64,000 nt of DNA from an uncultured Ectothiorhodospiraceae bacterium (GCA_937141935.1 CAKZQS010000046.1:99181-163180); one strand, 5' to 3'; shown: positions 9,408 to 23,392, counted from the stretch's first letter. Notes: generated by a model from the letters alone, not told the origin. Program-made: numbers and translations.

Positions 9408-12400
9408 GGCCACGCGTCCGAGCGGCGGCCGCCGGGCCGCCGGGCAGCGGGTCCGGCGGCTGGCCGGGCTGCTGACCCGGCTGCTGGCGCTCTCCGCCTG
9501 TGGCCTGGCCCATGGCGCCAACCCCTGGACCCGGGTGGCGCTGGACGATGCCTACCTCGAGCCCTACCCCGAGCCCTGGATCTGGGAAGACGCGCGGGCA
9601 CAGCCCTGGCTGCTGGGCCCCTTGCACGATGAGTCGGGCCAGCTGCGCGGGCAGCGCCTGCAACTGCCGGCTGGCGCGTGGCTGCGCGTCCACGCGCCGG
9701 AGGGCGGCTGTGGCCTGCCCTTGCGCGTGCTGCGCGGCGGCGTCGAGGGTCTGTGGGTCGAACAGCGTGGTCGCTGCAGCGACCATGGCCAGGCGCTGCT
9801 GTTTGACGACCCGGTGCATGCGCTGCGCGAGCTGCGCCTGAGGCACCGCGACGGCGCCTGGCCGCGGGACTGGCGGGTCGAAGTCGGCCACGCGCTTGGC
9901 CGCGGCAATGCGGCGCCGGCCCGGCAGGCGCTGCCGGCACAGGGCGAGCGCGTCCACCTGCGTCACCCCGGGGGCCGGCATGAATGGCCCCTGCGCCTGG
10001 GTCCGGCGCACCAGGGTGAACTCCAGGTACGGGGTCCGGCGCGCCTGGAGCTGCAAAACCGCGCGCTGGTGGCCTCGGAGATTTCCGACTGGACACTGCA
10101 GGTCGAACGCCTTGCGGACAGCCGCGAAGGGCGGCGCTACGAGCAGCGCAGCCTGCGCCTGAGCGCCGGCGCCGCCCGACAGCGGCGCTATTCGGTGGAC
10201 GGGCAGTGGCAACCGCTGTCCTCGGCCGCCGTGCGCTGGCTGGACGTGCCGCCCGGTGAGCACCGGCTGCGCTTCGCCAGCAGCCGCGACAGCCTGCTGC
10301 AGATCTATGCCTTGCAACCTTCGGACTGGTTGCTGCCGGGGTTCAACGCCCCCGAGCCCGCGCCGGCCGCGCTGCTGGGCCCGGTGCGCCAGGGCCGCGC
10401 GCCGCTGGCCGCGGCGCACCTGGCTCGCGTCGGCCGCGCGCTGGATCTGTTGGACGACGGCCACAGCCTGGCCGCCGCGCAGGTGCTGGCGGCGCCCATC
10501 AGCGAAGCCGCCGCCTCGGCCTCCCATGCCCTGGCCCGGCAGATCGATGCCCGCCACGCCTACTGGACGGCGCTGCACCCGCGAATGCGCAGCGGCGGCC
10601 GCGAGAACTACGCCCTGACCGGCCTGCTGCCTCGACCGACGCGCTGGGAGCACCGCCGCCGCGACGCCACGCACCCGGTGCAGTTGCGGGCCTGGGCAGA
10701 CAGCCTGCCGGAGTTGCTGATGAGCCGACCGGTGCCGCTGTGCGGCGGCAATGTGCGCTGCGCGGACGGCGGCACCCCGGGCCATGGCGCCCTGATCTGG
10801 AACCTGCCGCCACAAAGCCGCCCCGGTCGCATCGAACTGCTGGCCGATCTGCCCGACGAGGGTCCCGAGCCTCTGCACTTCTGGCTGCAGCAGGGCGAGG
10901 AGCCGCCGCGCCTGCTCCGTCTCGAGCGGCCCGCGCGCGCCGACTGGTCGCATCAGCAGCCGCTGCTGGGCATCCTGCATGCGGCCTGGGACGACGCCCA
11001 CCAGGGCGCGAGCCGGCCCGTCCGGCCCGATCCGCGGCCACCGCTGCGGCCGCTGGCCCGCATCGAACTGCCGCTGCGCGCGCAGGGCGATACCTTGCGC
11101 CTGTGGAGCGTCCAGCCCGGCAGCCGGTCGATCGGCTGGGCCCTGCGCTACCGCGCCGAGCGCGACTTCCGGCTGGCCCCGCAAGATCTGCGTGCGCGCA
11201 TCGCCGCACGCGGTGGTGGGCTGGACCTGCTGCTCGCCACGCCGCCCCGCGCCGCCAGCGCCGGGACGGCCACCGGCGAGGCCCGGCCCCGCGCCGAAGA
11301 CGCCGACCTGTATCAGCACCTGGCGCCGCTGCGCCGGCGCATCCAGGCACGAGCCGCGGCCTGGCAAGCGGCCGTAGGCCCCGCGCCGACTGGCGGTCGC
11401 GCGGGCGACCCGGCCCAGGCCCGCGCGGCGCTGGATCGCGGCGACGCGCTTGGCGCCCTGGAGCGCCTGGGGGATGCCTGGGCCTACCCTGATCGCGCGA
11501 CGCGCCTGCAGGCCGCGCGGCTGCGCGACGCCGCGCTGCAGGCCGCCGGTGAGCCGGCGCTGCGCCGGCATTTCCTGCAGGCGCTGACTGTGCACGGCGA
11601 TGCGCCGGCGGCGGCCTGGGCGACGCAGACGCTCGAGGCGCTGTATCGGCAAAGCGGCAACGCCATCGCGTTGCAGCGCCTGCAGGCCCATCGCCTGCTG
11701 CACCGGCCCGGCGCCCAGGCGCGCCACGCCGCCGCACTCGCGGACGCGCTTGCGCTGGGCGGCGCGATGGAGGACGCCACACTCTTGCGCCTCAGCGCCG
11801 GCCTGCCTGCGCGACCTCCCACGCAGGCCGTGGGCGGCTGGCAGGCGCGGCTCGCGCTGGCCACGGCGCACGCCGGCGTCATCGACGCACGGGCCGACAG
11901 CAGTGACGCGCTGACCCGCGGCCTGCGTGCACTGCCCGAGCAGGCGGTCGTGCTCCAGGTCGAGGGGCCGCAGCAGCTGCGCCTCGAGCTGCGCGCGCTG
12001 GCCTTCGACGCGGCCCGCAGCCCGGCCACGATGCTGCACATGGCGCGCAACGGCGAGCCCTACCGTCTGCCTCTGGCGGAGCGTCCGCTCAGCACCGGGC
12101 TGCGGCCGGAGAACGCGCCGGGACGCCTGGCCGTTGCGACCCACAGCGACCTGTCCTTGGGCCCGGGCCGGCACAGCCTGACCCTGCGGCCCGAGTCGGG
12201 CGAAGTCTATGTCCGCCCGCTGCTGTGGCAGGGCGATGCCCCGGCGCCGCCGCTGCAAAACCCACCGGCGCGCCGCGGCGGCACGGGAGCCAGGGCGCGC
12301 CTGGTCGCGGCCGTTCAGGATTTCGCGGCCGAGCCCGCCCTGGACGCGGCCATCCGTGCCGAGTTGGCCTATGCGGATCTCGCCAGCACCGGTGACAGCG

Positions 12401-14188
12401 AGGAGCCCGGCCGCTGGATGCAACTCGTGCGCGAAGCCACCCGGTGGCGCGGGGTGGACCTGGTTGAGGCCAGCGCCGGGCTCCGCCGGGAGCGCGTTTC
12501 CGGGCCCAGCTCGCCGCTGCAACGGGTGCGCCACGCACTGCTCGGTGCCACGCCGGAGGGCGCGGAGCTGCTGGCGCCGGGCGAACGGCTCTGGCTGGCC
12601 CCGCGCCTGTTGCAGCCGCAAACGCTGAGCGTGCACCTGCGTCTGCGTGACCTGCCCTACAACGTCCCGGTTCCGGCGAGCGCCACGCTGCGCGTCAACG
12701 GCGAGCCGATGCGGCGCTTCGCCGTGGGCGCGGCGCCGCACAGCGAACGCATTGCGCTGTTGCCGGGCGAGCACCGCATCAGCCTGCACTTCGACGAGGC
12801 CTACGCGCAGCAGCTGCTCGAGGTGCGGGTCGACAGCCCTGTGCCCTGGCGCCAGGAGCCCGGCCTGGACCTGCGCCACTGGCACTGGGCGACCGCGGCC
12901 GAGCCCATCCTGCTGACCCTGGAGGGGCCGGCGCTGCTGCGCATCCAGCGGCAGGGCGCGAGCCAGCCCGAGCTGCGGCATTACGCGGCCGGCCGCCAGC
13001 AACTGCAGCTGCAACCCGCCCCCGGCGCCCGTCGCAGCGCCTACCGCATCGAAGGTCTGGAGCTGCGCGCCGTGCCCCGGCCCTGGGCGCCGCCACGACG
13101 ACCGCCCGATCCGCCGGCCTATCCCGACTGGGACAGCCTGCGGCTTGCACAGGCACCCGCCGTGCCGCTGCAGCGCCCGCCCGTCCCGGACAGCGCGGGG
13201 GGCACCTGGACGCTGGACCTGCGTGGGGTGGACCGCCAGCTGGGCGCCGACGAGCCCTCCGACAGCGCCCAGCCGAATCGCTTTGTCGAGGCGGCGCTGC
13301 GCTACCGCCGGCTGCGCGTGCGCGATCGCGTCTGGCTGCGCGCCGACCTGCTGCACCGGCAGCAGGAGCTCGGCGAACCGACCTGGGGCCTGGGGCTGCG
13401 CGGCGAATGGCACCCGGACGACAGCCCCTGGTCGAGCCGCCTGCGCCTGAACGGGCTGTGGCAGCAGCAGCCGCTCAGCGCCGCCTGGCTGGGCGAGGCG
13501 GTCTTTGACCAGGACTACCGCTGGGACTTCGCCCGTCGCCAGGACCTGCGCTGGCGCGGCAGCCTGTTCGGTCGCCGCGTGCGTGCGCCCGAGCCGGCGC
13601 GGCCGCTACAGACCGTCGATGCCGATGTCTACACGCCCTACAAGGAAGACCACCGCTATGGCTGGCGCAGCGAGCTGCAATACGTCCATGCGCCCTGGCG
13701 GGACACCCGCTGGCGCGCCACCCTGGGTGCGAACAGCAATGAGAAGCTGGACGTGGACCATGGTCGCGCCGGGCTGAGCTGGGATCAGTTGCTGGGCCCC
13801 GTGGCCGCGCGCCTCGACGCGCGCTACCGGCTGTACCTGGCCGACGACGACCGCCGCAAGCGCAGTGAGCGCACCAACTTCGGCCTGGAGCTGGACTGGC
13901 AGCTCTGGCTGCAGCGGCGCCAGCGCCTGAGCCTGCGCGTGGATGGCGACTACGAGCTCGAGCGCGGCCGCTGGTCCTGGCAGCTCGGCCTGCGCTGGGA
14001 CTGGCACGACGGCCGCCGCCTGCGCGACTACCCACCGGGCAGCCCCCGATTCGCCGAACTGCGCCGCCTGCACGCGGCGGGCCGGCTCGCCCCCGGCGCG
14101 CTGCGGCACGGCCACGAGGTGGCTGACGATGGCGCCAGCCATGGCGCCGGCGATGACCAGCGCGACGGGGATGACCAGGGCGACGGCC

Positions 14189-14196
<8 letters not shown>
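9400..14196 (+). CDS. Large export protein: periplasmic helical repeats plus putative C-terminal outer-membrane barrel
   Basis: A 1598-residue protein. The ATG at 9400 sits in an 8-bp overlap (ATGGCTGA) with the upstream stop and gives a usable signal sequence ending near AHG-AN. An LSAC motif just before could alternatively be a lipobox. Beta-rich segments occupy about 40-650, an Ala/Leu-rich helical segment resembling TPR-type repeats lies near 690-820, and more beta-rich domains follow. The last 300 residues have alternating aromatic, charged and hydrophobic strands with Arg/Trp/Tyr girdles (WRSELQYV, WRATLGAN, LRVDGDYEL, WSWQLGLRWDW), typical of an outer-membrane barrel. Helical repeats plus a barrel is the plan of polysaccharide exporters such as BcsC and PgaA, so this is probably the outer-membrane exit for the polymer. 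The tail after the last strand is acidic and Gly/Asp-rich, which is unusual. Not recognised as a named family; the role is inferred. Confidence 0.72.
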
Positions 14197-18307
<4,111 letters not shown>

Positions 18308-18322
18308 GCCGCCACCGCTGGC

Positions 18323-18673
18323 TCAGCGCGCGCCCTTCGCCGCCTGCCAGCGCTGCGCCCACGCCGCCAGCGGCTGGTAGATCTGCAGCAGCTCAGCCGC
18401 CAAAGGCGTCAGCGTGTAACCGCCGGCCGGGTCCCGCACCACCAGGCCCTCCTCGCCGAGCCGTTTCAGGCGGCGGTTCAGCACCGTGGGCGACACGCCG
18501 CCGCAGGCCTGCTGCAGCGCCCGGAAGGTCAGCGGCGCGCCGCGCAGCTCCCAGATGATGCGCATGGTCCACTTGCTGCTGAGCAGCTCGACGATTTCGG
18601 CCAGGGCCGGGCGGGTCGGCGCCGGCGTGGTCCCCGGCTTGGGCAGGTCTGCGGACGACGAGGGCATGGGCAC
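18323..18673 (-). CDS. HxlR-family winged-helix transcriptional regulator
   Basis: A 116-residue regulator. The HxlR signature is visible: a short Pro-rich leader, then LLSSKWTMRIIWELRGAPLTF, a recognition region with SPTVLNRRLKRLGEEGLV, and a wing with a YTLTPLA motif. This family binds inverted repeats as dimers and often controls a divergent oxidoreductase or detoxification gene. Two starts are possible: GTG at 18673 and ATG at 18667. It is divergent from the carboxymuconolactone-decarboxylase-like gene at 18739. The 65-bp gap holds repeated GCTAC/GTAGC half-sites, so it very likely represses that gene and itself. The ligand is unknown. Confidence 0.88.
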   Translation of the reverse strand: MPMPSSSADLPKPGTTPAPTRPALAEIVELLSSKWTMRIIWELRGAPLTFRALQQACGGVSPTVLNRRLKRLGEEGLVVRDPAGGYTLTPLAAELLQIYQPLAAWAQRWQAAKGAR

Positions 18674-18680
18674 TCCGGTT

Positions 18681-18727
18681 GCGCTACCGATAGTGTAGCG
18701 CTACATTGCCGCTACGTTTTGTGTAGC
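18681..18727. promoter_or_regulatory. Divergent operator region with GTAGC/GCTAC inverted half-sites
   Basis: Between the HxlR gene and the gene at 18739 lies a perfect 12-bp palindrome TGTAGCGCTACA (18694-18705). It is flanked by further half-sites: GCGCTAC at 18681-18687, GCTAC at 18711-18715 and GTAGC at 18723-18727. The symmetrical arrangement and the short divergent gap fit binding of the adjacent HxlR protein and bidirectional repression. Seen directly; the binding partner is inferred. Confidence 0.7.
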
Positions 18728-18738
18728 ACTGAGCCAAC

Positions 18739-19290
18739 ATGACCACCGCAGCCTCCCCCCGCATCGCCCCCCTCGAGCCGCCTTACGCGCCCGGCATCGA
18801 GGCCGACTTCGCGCGCGTGATGCCGCCCGGCATGCCGCCGCTGACGCTGTTTCGCACCGTGGGCCGCAACCCCCGCGTGCTGTCCCGCATGGTCCGTGGC
18901 GGCCTGCTGGACCCCGGCAGCATCGGCCTGGGTGAACGCGAGCTGATCATCCTGCGCGCCTGCGCCCGCTGCGGGGCCGAGTACGAATGGGGCGTGCACG
19001 TGGCCGGCTTTGCCGCCAAGGCGGGCTTTACGCCCGCGCAGATTGCAGCGACGCGCGCGGCGGACATCGACGCCGAGCTGTGGGATGCGCGCCAGCGGCT
19101 GCTGCTGGCCACCGTCGACGCCCTGCACGAGAGGGCGACCTTGAGCGATGCCGAATGGCAGGCGCTGGGCGCCGAATTCGATGCGGCGCAATGCATCGAA
19201 ATCCTGATGCTCGCCGGGCTGTATCACGCCGTCAGCCTTGTCGTGAACGCGCTGGCGCTGGAGCCAGAACCCTTCGCGGCGCGCTTCTAG
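18739..19290 (+). CDS. Carboxymuconolactone decarboxylase (AhpD-like) family protein
   Basis: A 183-residue all-helical protein with the CMD/AhpD pattern: GLGERELIILRACARCGAEYEWGVH, where the CxxC pair and a following His form the redox or catalytic centre, and a later helix LMLAGLYHAVSLVVNAL. Relatives are either alkylhydroperoxidase-like disulfide reductases or decarboxylases of aromatic breakdown, and sequence alone does not choose between them. The gene is divergent from an HxlR regulator with palindromic operators in between, so it is probably induced by a small (perhaps aromatic or electrophilic) effector. Its TAG stop overlaps the TAG of the convergent TetR gene at the palindrome CTAG (19287-19290). 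The ATG at 18739 gives a start close after the operator. Confidence 0.85.
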   Translation: MTTAASPRIAPLEPPYAPGIEADFARVMPPGMPPLTLFRTVGRNPRVLSRMVRGGLLDPGSIGLGERELIILRACARCGAEYEWGVHVAGFAAKAGFTPAQIAATRAADIDAELWDARQRLLLATVDALHERATLSDAEWQALGAEFDAAQCIEILMLAGLYHAVSLVVNALALEPEPFAARF

Positions 19291-19985
19291 CTCCTAGGGG
19301 CCACCGCCGGGTCGATACCCAGCGCCGGGTCGATACCCAACGCCGGCGCCGTCATGTCGACAAAGGCGCGGATCAGCACGGCGGCCTCGGCGTCTTCGAC
19401 CTGCGTGCTCAGGCCGGCCAGGGCGTCCACCAGCACCATCAGCAGCAGCGCGCGGGCCTGCAATGTGTCGGCGGGCAACTCGGGGTGGCGGGCGCGCAGC
19501 AGCGCGGTGGCCAGCTCGGCATTGCGCCGGCTGTCCTCGAGATCCAGCGCGGCGAGTTCGGGGTCGGCGGTCATCGCCGCGCGCAGGTGGGCGCGAAAGG
19601 GCTGCGAGCGCTGCAGCGCGCAATAGGCGCTGATGGCCTCGCGGTAGGTCTCGGCCTCGCTGGCGCCGGGCCGCGGCGTCATGGCCTCCGCCAGCAGGCG
19701 GGCATTGTCCTCGAAGCTTGCGCGGGCCAGACGCACGAGGATCGCGCGCTTGTTCGGGAAGTAGCGGTACAGCGCCGGCTTGGAGACACCGGCCCGGCGC
19801 GCCAGCTCGGCCATGGAGAAGCCATCGGTGCCCTGCTCGCCGACCAGCTCGGCCGCCGCGCCCAGAATCGCATCCAGGCTGCGCTTGGCGCGCACCTGCT
19901 CGGGTTCCCGGCGCAGGGCGCGCGGGTCGGCGGCGGCCGTGGGGGCTGCGGCGGCGGGGCGTGTCGGGGCTCGGGAGGGGGCCAT
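19287..19985 (-). CDS. TetR/AcrR-family transcriptional repressor
   Basis: A 232-residue TetR-type regulator. After a Pro/Ala-rich leader of about 30 residues comes the HTH: ILGAAAELVGEQGTDGFSMAELARRAGVSKPALYRYFPNKRAIL. The C-terminal ligand-binding half is helical and shows no catalytic features. The C-terminus carries a duplicated ALGIDP segment, produced by an 18-bp tandem duplication (about 19312-19347). The gene is divergent from the flavin monooxygenase operon, with inverted AACGTGA repeats between them, so it should repress that operon and itself. The leader is long for the family, and translation could begin further in, but no better internal start was seen. Confidence 0.9.
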   Translation of the reverse strand: MAPSRAPTRPAAAAPTAAADPRALRREPEQVRAKRSLDAILGAAAELVGEQGTDGFSMAELARRAGVSKPALYRYFPNKRAILVRLARASFEDNARLLAEAMTPRPGASEAETYREAISAYCALQRSQPFRAHLRAAMTADPELAALDLEDSRRNAELATALLRARHPELPADTLQARALLLMVLVDALAGLSTQVEDAEAAVLIRAFVDMTAPALGIDPALGIDPAVAPRS

Positions 19986-20002
19986 GGTTTGACACTATAC
20001 GA

Positions 20003-20034
20003 AACGTGACCAACAATCACGTTCGCAAACGTGA
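20003..20034. promoter_or_regulatory. TetR-type operator, AACGTGA/TCACGTT inverted repeats
   Basis: Three 7-bp half-sites alternate in orientation: AACGTGA (20003-20009), TCACGTT (20017-20023) and AACGTGA (20028-20034). The last pair forms an inverted repeat around CGCA. They lie between the TetR gene and the divergent monooxygenase gene, where they would block both promoters. A TATAC element at 19996-20000 may be part of a -10 box. Repeats are seen directly; binding is inferred. Confidence 0.75.
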
Positions 20035-20071
20035 CCGTTAGTCCATTTCAGCCTGCGAGCCGAGTCTGCCC

Positions 20072-21469
20072 ATGAATGCTCCGACCCCGACACCGACTCC
20101 AGCCCCCGCCCCGGCGGCTGCCAACAGCGAAATTCTCGATGTGGCCGTCATCGGCGCCGGCCCGGCCGGCCTGCTGCTGGCCCGCCGCCTCGCGGCGAGC
20201 GATGCGCGCTTTGCCGTGCTGGAGCGCAATGCCGATGTGGGCGGCATCTGGGATATCGACGCGCCCGGCTCGCCGATGTATGAGTCGGCGCACTTCATCT
20301 CCTCGCGCACGCTGTCGGGCTTTCCCGGCTTCCCGATGCCGGAGCACTACCCCGACTACCCCAATCACAAGCAGCTCCTGGCCTATATCCGCAGCTTTGC
20401 CGAGGCTTTCGACTTGCGCCGGCACATCCGCTTTGGCGCGCAGGTGGAATCGGCCCGCTGCGACGCGGCCGGCGTGTGGTCGCTGCAACTGGCCGGCGGC
20501 ACGACGGTGCGCGCGCGTTACCTGGTCTGCGCCAACGGCGTGACCTGGGAGCCCAACCGGGTCGAGTGGCCGGGCATGGCCGGGTTCACAGGCGAGATCC
20601 GCCACTCCGTGACCTACCGCTCGCCCAAGGAATTCGAGGGCAAACGCGTGCTGGTGATCGGCTGCGGCAACAGCGGCGTGGACATCGCCTGCGATGCGGC
20701 CTTCGCCGCCGAGCAGGCCTTTCTGAGCACGCGCCGCGGTTACCACTTCGTGCCCAAGCATGTGATGGGCCTGCCCACGGATGTGTTTGCCGAAAACGGG
20801 CCCAAACTGCCCTTCAAGGTGCAGCAGGTGGTGATGGGTGCGCTGCTGCGCTTCATCAACGGCAAGCCGCAGCGCTATGGCCTGCCGGAGCCGGACCACC
20901 GCCTGTTCGAATCGCACCCGCTGATGAACACGCAGATCCTGCACTACCTCGGCCATGGCGACTGCATCGCCAAACCCGGCGTCGAGCGCTTCGAGGGCCC
21001 GGAGGTCGTGTTCACCGACGGCAGCCGCGAGACGGTGGACCTGGTCATCACCGCCACCGGCTACCAGCACGCCAGCCCCTTCCTGCCGGGCGATGCCTGG
21101 GAGGACCGCGGCGGCCGCCCGGACCTGTACCTGCGCCTGTTCTCCAAGCGCTATGACAACCTGGCCGTGCTGGGCTTCGTCGAGTTCGCCTCGGCCGCCT
21201 ACAGCCACTTCGACGCGATGGCCGAGCTGATCGTGGCCGACGCCAGCGCCGCCCCGGACGGCGCCCTGCGCCGCCAGCTCGGCGCGCTCAAGCAGCAGCC
21301 CGAGCCGGACTTGAAGGCCGGCCACCGCTACATCGCCACCGCGCGCCACGCCAACTACGTGGACGTGGATCGCTACCGCAAGACGCTGGCCGCGGTGAAG
21401 CGCCGCCTGGGCCTGAGCGAGTCCGCGCCGCCCACGCCCGAGGCCAAGCCCGCGGCGCAGGCGGCATGA
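20072..21469 (+). CDS. Flavin-containing monooxygenase (class B, FMO-like)
   Basis: A 465-residue NADPH- and FAD-dependent monooxygenase. After a Thr/Pro-rich leader the FAD Rossmann motif GAGPAG lies near residue 29. The FMO identifying motif FxGxxxHxxxY is present as FTGEIRHSVTY. The NADPH motif VIGCGNSGVDIA follows, and the ATGY motif typical of FMOs is seen as ITATGYQ. Such enzymes oxidise N, S or carbonyl groups (Baeyer-Villiger type) of small hydrophobic substrates. It is first in an operon with two SDR-type dehydrogenases (ATGA overlap with the next) and is divergent from a TetR repressor with clear operators. Together they look like a hydroxylation/dehydrogenation route for a lipophilic ketone or alcohol, but the substrate cannot be read from the sequence. 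The soluble protein acts in the cytoplasm. Confidence 0.9.
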   Translation: MNAPTPTPTPAPAPAAANSEILDVAVIGAGPAGLLLARRLAASDARFAVLERNADVGGIWDIDAPGSPMYESAHFISSRTLSGFPGFPMPEHYPDYPNHKQLLAYIRSFAEAFDLRRHIRFGAQVESARCDAAGVWSLQLAGGTTVRARYLVCANGVTWEPNRVEWPGMAGFTGEIRHSVTYRSPKEFEGKRVLVIGCGNSGVDIACDAAFAAEQAFLSTRRGYHFVPKHVMGLPTDVFAENGPKLPFKVQQVVMGALLRFINGKPQRYGLPEPDHRLFESHPLMNTQILHYLGHGDCIAKPGVERFEGPEVVFTDGSRETVDLVITATGYQHASPFLPGDAWEDRGGRPDLYLRLFSKRYDNLAVLGFVEFASAAYSHFDAMAELIVADASAAPDGALRRQLGALKQQPEPDLKAGHRYIATARHANYVDVDRYRKTLAAVKRRLGLSESAPPTPEAKPAAQAA

Positions 21470-22299
21470 GCGCCGGCGTGTCGCGCACGGCCATCGTCTA
21501 CGGCGCCAGCGGCGGCATCGGCCCTGCGGTGCTGCGCCGACTGGACCGCCGTGGCTATCGCCTGCTGCTGGTGGACCCCGACGCAGCCGCGGCGCAGGCC
21601 CTGGCCACGCAGGTCGCGCATGCCGAGGTCTGGACGGCCGACTTCACGGACCGCGCTGCCCTGGCGGCGCTATGCGAGCGCGTCGTCTCCTACCCCGACC
21701 CGATCCGCGTCGCCGTGGTCAACGCCGGCACGGTGCGTACCGGCAGCTTGCTCGACAGCAGCACCGAAGACATCGACCTGCAGCTGGAGCTGAACCTGCG
21801 CGCCGCGGTGCACCTGATCCGTGCCAGCGCCGCGCACATGCGCCGCGCGGGCGGCGGCCACATCCTGGCCACGGTGTCGATGGGCGGCCTGGTGGCGCTG
21901 AAGGGCGCCGCCACCTACGCGGCCAGCAAGTTCGGGCTGCGCGGGCTGCTGGCCAGCCTGGCGGGCGAGCTGGCGCCGCTGGGCATCCGCGTCTCCGGTA
22001 TCTACCCGCCGGGCGTGGACACCGCGATGCTGCGCTACGAGGCCCGGGAGGGCGGCAGCGCGCTGAACTTCGTGGGCACGCCGGTCACGCCCGAGGACGT
22101 GGCCGACGCCTTCGAGCGCGCGCTGGATCGCGGCGCGCTGGAGGTTTTTGTCGCCCGCGGCGATGGGCTCAGTGGCCGGCTTCTGAATGCCGCGCCCGGC
22201 CTGCTGCGCCGGCTGAGCCCGCTGCTGGAGCGCATCGGCGAGCGCGGCCGCCAACGCTATCTGGCCCGGGTGGGGGCCAAGCCCGAGGCCACGCCATGA
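21466..22299 (+). CDS. Short-chain dehydrogenase/reductase (classical SDR)
   Basis: A 277-residue oxidoreductase. The cofactor motif GASGGIG lies near residue 13, NAG is in the central strand (VVNAGTV), and the catalytic region shows Ser in VSMGG and YAASK (YxxxK). The PPG turn and the following loop (YPPGVDTAML) are also typical. The Asp after the second strand (LLLVDPD) suggests NAD(H) preference. It overlaps the monooxygenase by ATGA (21466-21469) and the next gene by ATGA (22296-22299), so the three are translated together. It probably oxidises or reduces the alcohol or ketone handled by the monooxygenase. The specific substrate is unknown. Confidence 0.9.
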   Translation: MSAGVSRTAIVYGASGGIGPAVLRRLDRRGYRLLLVDPDAAAAQALATQVAHAEVWTADFTDRAALAALCERVVSYPDPIRVAVVNAGTVRTGSLLDSSTEDIDLQLELNLRAAVHLIRASAAHMRRAGGGHILATVSMGGLVALKGAATYAASKFGLRGLLASLAGELAPLGIRVSGIYPPGVDTAMLRYEAREGGSALNFVGTPVTPEDVADAFERALDRGALEVFVARGDGLSGRLLNAAPGLLRRLSPLLERIGERGRQRYLARVGAKPEATP

Positions 22300-23291
22300 A
22301 GGCCCTGGTCACCGGCGCCACCGGCTTTCTGGGCAGCAACCTGGTGCACGAGCTGCAGGCCCAGGGCTGGGAGGTGCGCGCCTCCGGCATGTACGGCTCG
22401 GAGACCCGTTATCTGGACGCCCTGCCGGTTGAGGTCGAGCTGGCCGACATCACCCAGCCGGCGGACTGCGCACGCATCGTCGCCGGCTGCGATGTGGTGT
22501 TTCATGTGGCCGGCGACACCAGCTTCTGGCGCCGCCACTACGCCCGCCAGCGGCGCATCAACGTCGAGGGCACCGCGCATATCGCCCAGGCCTGCATCGA
22601 CGCCGGCGTGCGCCGGCTGGTGCATACCAGCACCGCCGACCTGCTCGGCTACCACCCCGACGCTAGCCCGGTGGACGAGCGCGGCGGCTCGGCCCACTTC
22701 GAGGGCCTGGGCTACAACTACGGCGAAACCAAGCGCGCCGCCGAAGAGCACCTGCGCGGCCTGGACCCCGAAGCGCTGGAGGTCGTCTATGTCTACCCCG
22801 GCTTCATGATCGGCCCCTTCGATCACACGCTGCAGATCGGCCGCGTGTTCTTCGACCTGGCCCGCGGCGCCGTGCCCGCCGCGCCGCCCGGCGCCAGCAG
22901 CTTCTGCCATGTGCGCGAGGTCGCGCGGGCGCATGTCGCCGCCGCCACACGCGGCCGCGCCGGCGAGGGCTACCTGTGCGCCGGCATGCCGCACAGCAAC
23001 CTGAGCTATGCCGAGCTGTTCCGGCGCATGGCGCAGGCCATCCAGGCCCGCCCGCCGCGACTCACGGCGCCACGCTCGCTGTTCGTCGCGTACGGCCAGC
23101 TCTGCGAACTGCTCGCCGCAGTGACCGGCCGCCCCCCGGAGATGAACCCCGGCCAGGCGCGTTATATGTCGCTGCCGCAGGCCGCCGACAGCAGCAAGGC
23201 CATCCGCGAGCTCGGCTACACCGTGCCCCCCGTCGAGCAATGCATTGCCGATGCGCTCACTTGGTACCGCGCGCAGGGCTACGAAATCTGA
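22296..23291 (+). CDS. Extended SDR: NAD(P)-dependent epimerase/dehydratase family
   Basis: A 331-residue extended SDR. The motif TGATGFLG at residues 7-14 binds the nucleotide, followed by the early Asp of the ADITQPADC strand, FHVAGDTSFW, a HTSTADLLG segment and the catalytic YGETK (YxxxK). The overall pattern resembles dihydroflavonol-4-reductase, 3-beta-hydroxysteroid dehydrogenase and HpnA-like proteins rather than sugar epimerases. ATG 22296 overlaps the stop of the upstream SDR, and no other in-frame start gives the N-terminal strand so exactly. It is the last gene of the TetR-controlled operon; no clear terminator hairpin was seen, only a GC-rich repeat region downstream. Confidence 0.88.
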   Translation: MKALVTGATGFLGSNLVHELQAQGWEVRASGMYGSETRYLDALPVEVELADITQPADCARIVAGCDVVFHVAGDTSFWRRHYARQRRINVEGTAHIAQACIDAGVRRLVHTSTADLLGYHPDASPVDERGGSAHFEGLGYNYGETKRAAEEHLRGLDPEALEVVYVYPGFMIGPFDHTLQIGRVFFDLARGAVPAAPPGASSFCHVREVARAHVAAATRGRAGEGYLCAGMPHSNLSYAELFRRMAQAIQARPPRLTAPRSLFVAYGQLCELLAAVTGRPPEMNPGQARYMSLPQAADSSKAIRELGYTVPPVEQCIADALTWYRAQGYEI

Positions 23292-23309
23292 ACCGCACCG
23301 CCCGCGGCG

Positions 23310-23392
23310 GGGTGCGCGGCAAGCAGGCGGGGGCGCGCGGCAAGCGGGCCTGGGTGCGCGGCCTGCGGGCGTGGGCGCGCGCCGTCGGGCGC
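23310..23392. repeat. Degenerate ~21-bp GC-rich tandem repeat
   Basis: About four imperfect copies of a 20-22-bp unit beginning GGGTGCGCGGCAAGC follow the SDR operon. The first starts at 23310 and the next at 23330, 23352 and 23373. They lie in the gap between two plus-strand genes. No coding or regulatory role is evident; slippage origin is likely. Confidence 0.5.

Noticed and set aside
9172..13413. 1413-codon minus-strand open frame antisense to the exporter gene
   Set aside because: Same low-information Arg/Gln/Ala composition and no start context; the plus-strand gene has signal sequence, overlaps and barrel strands.
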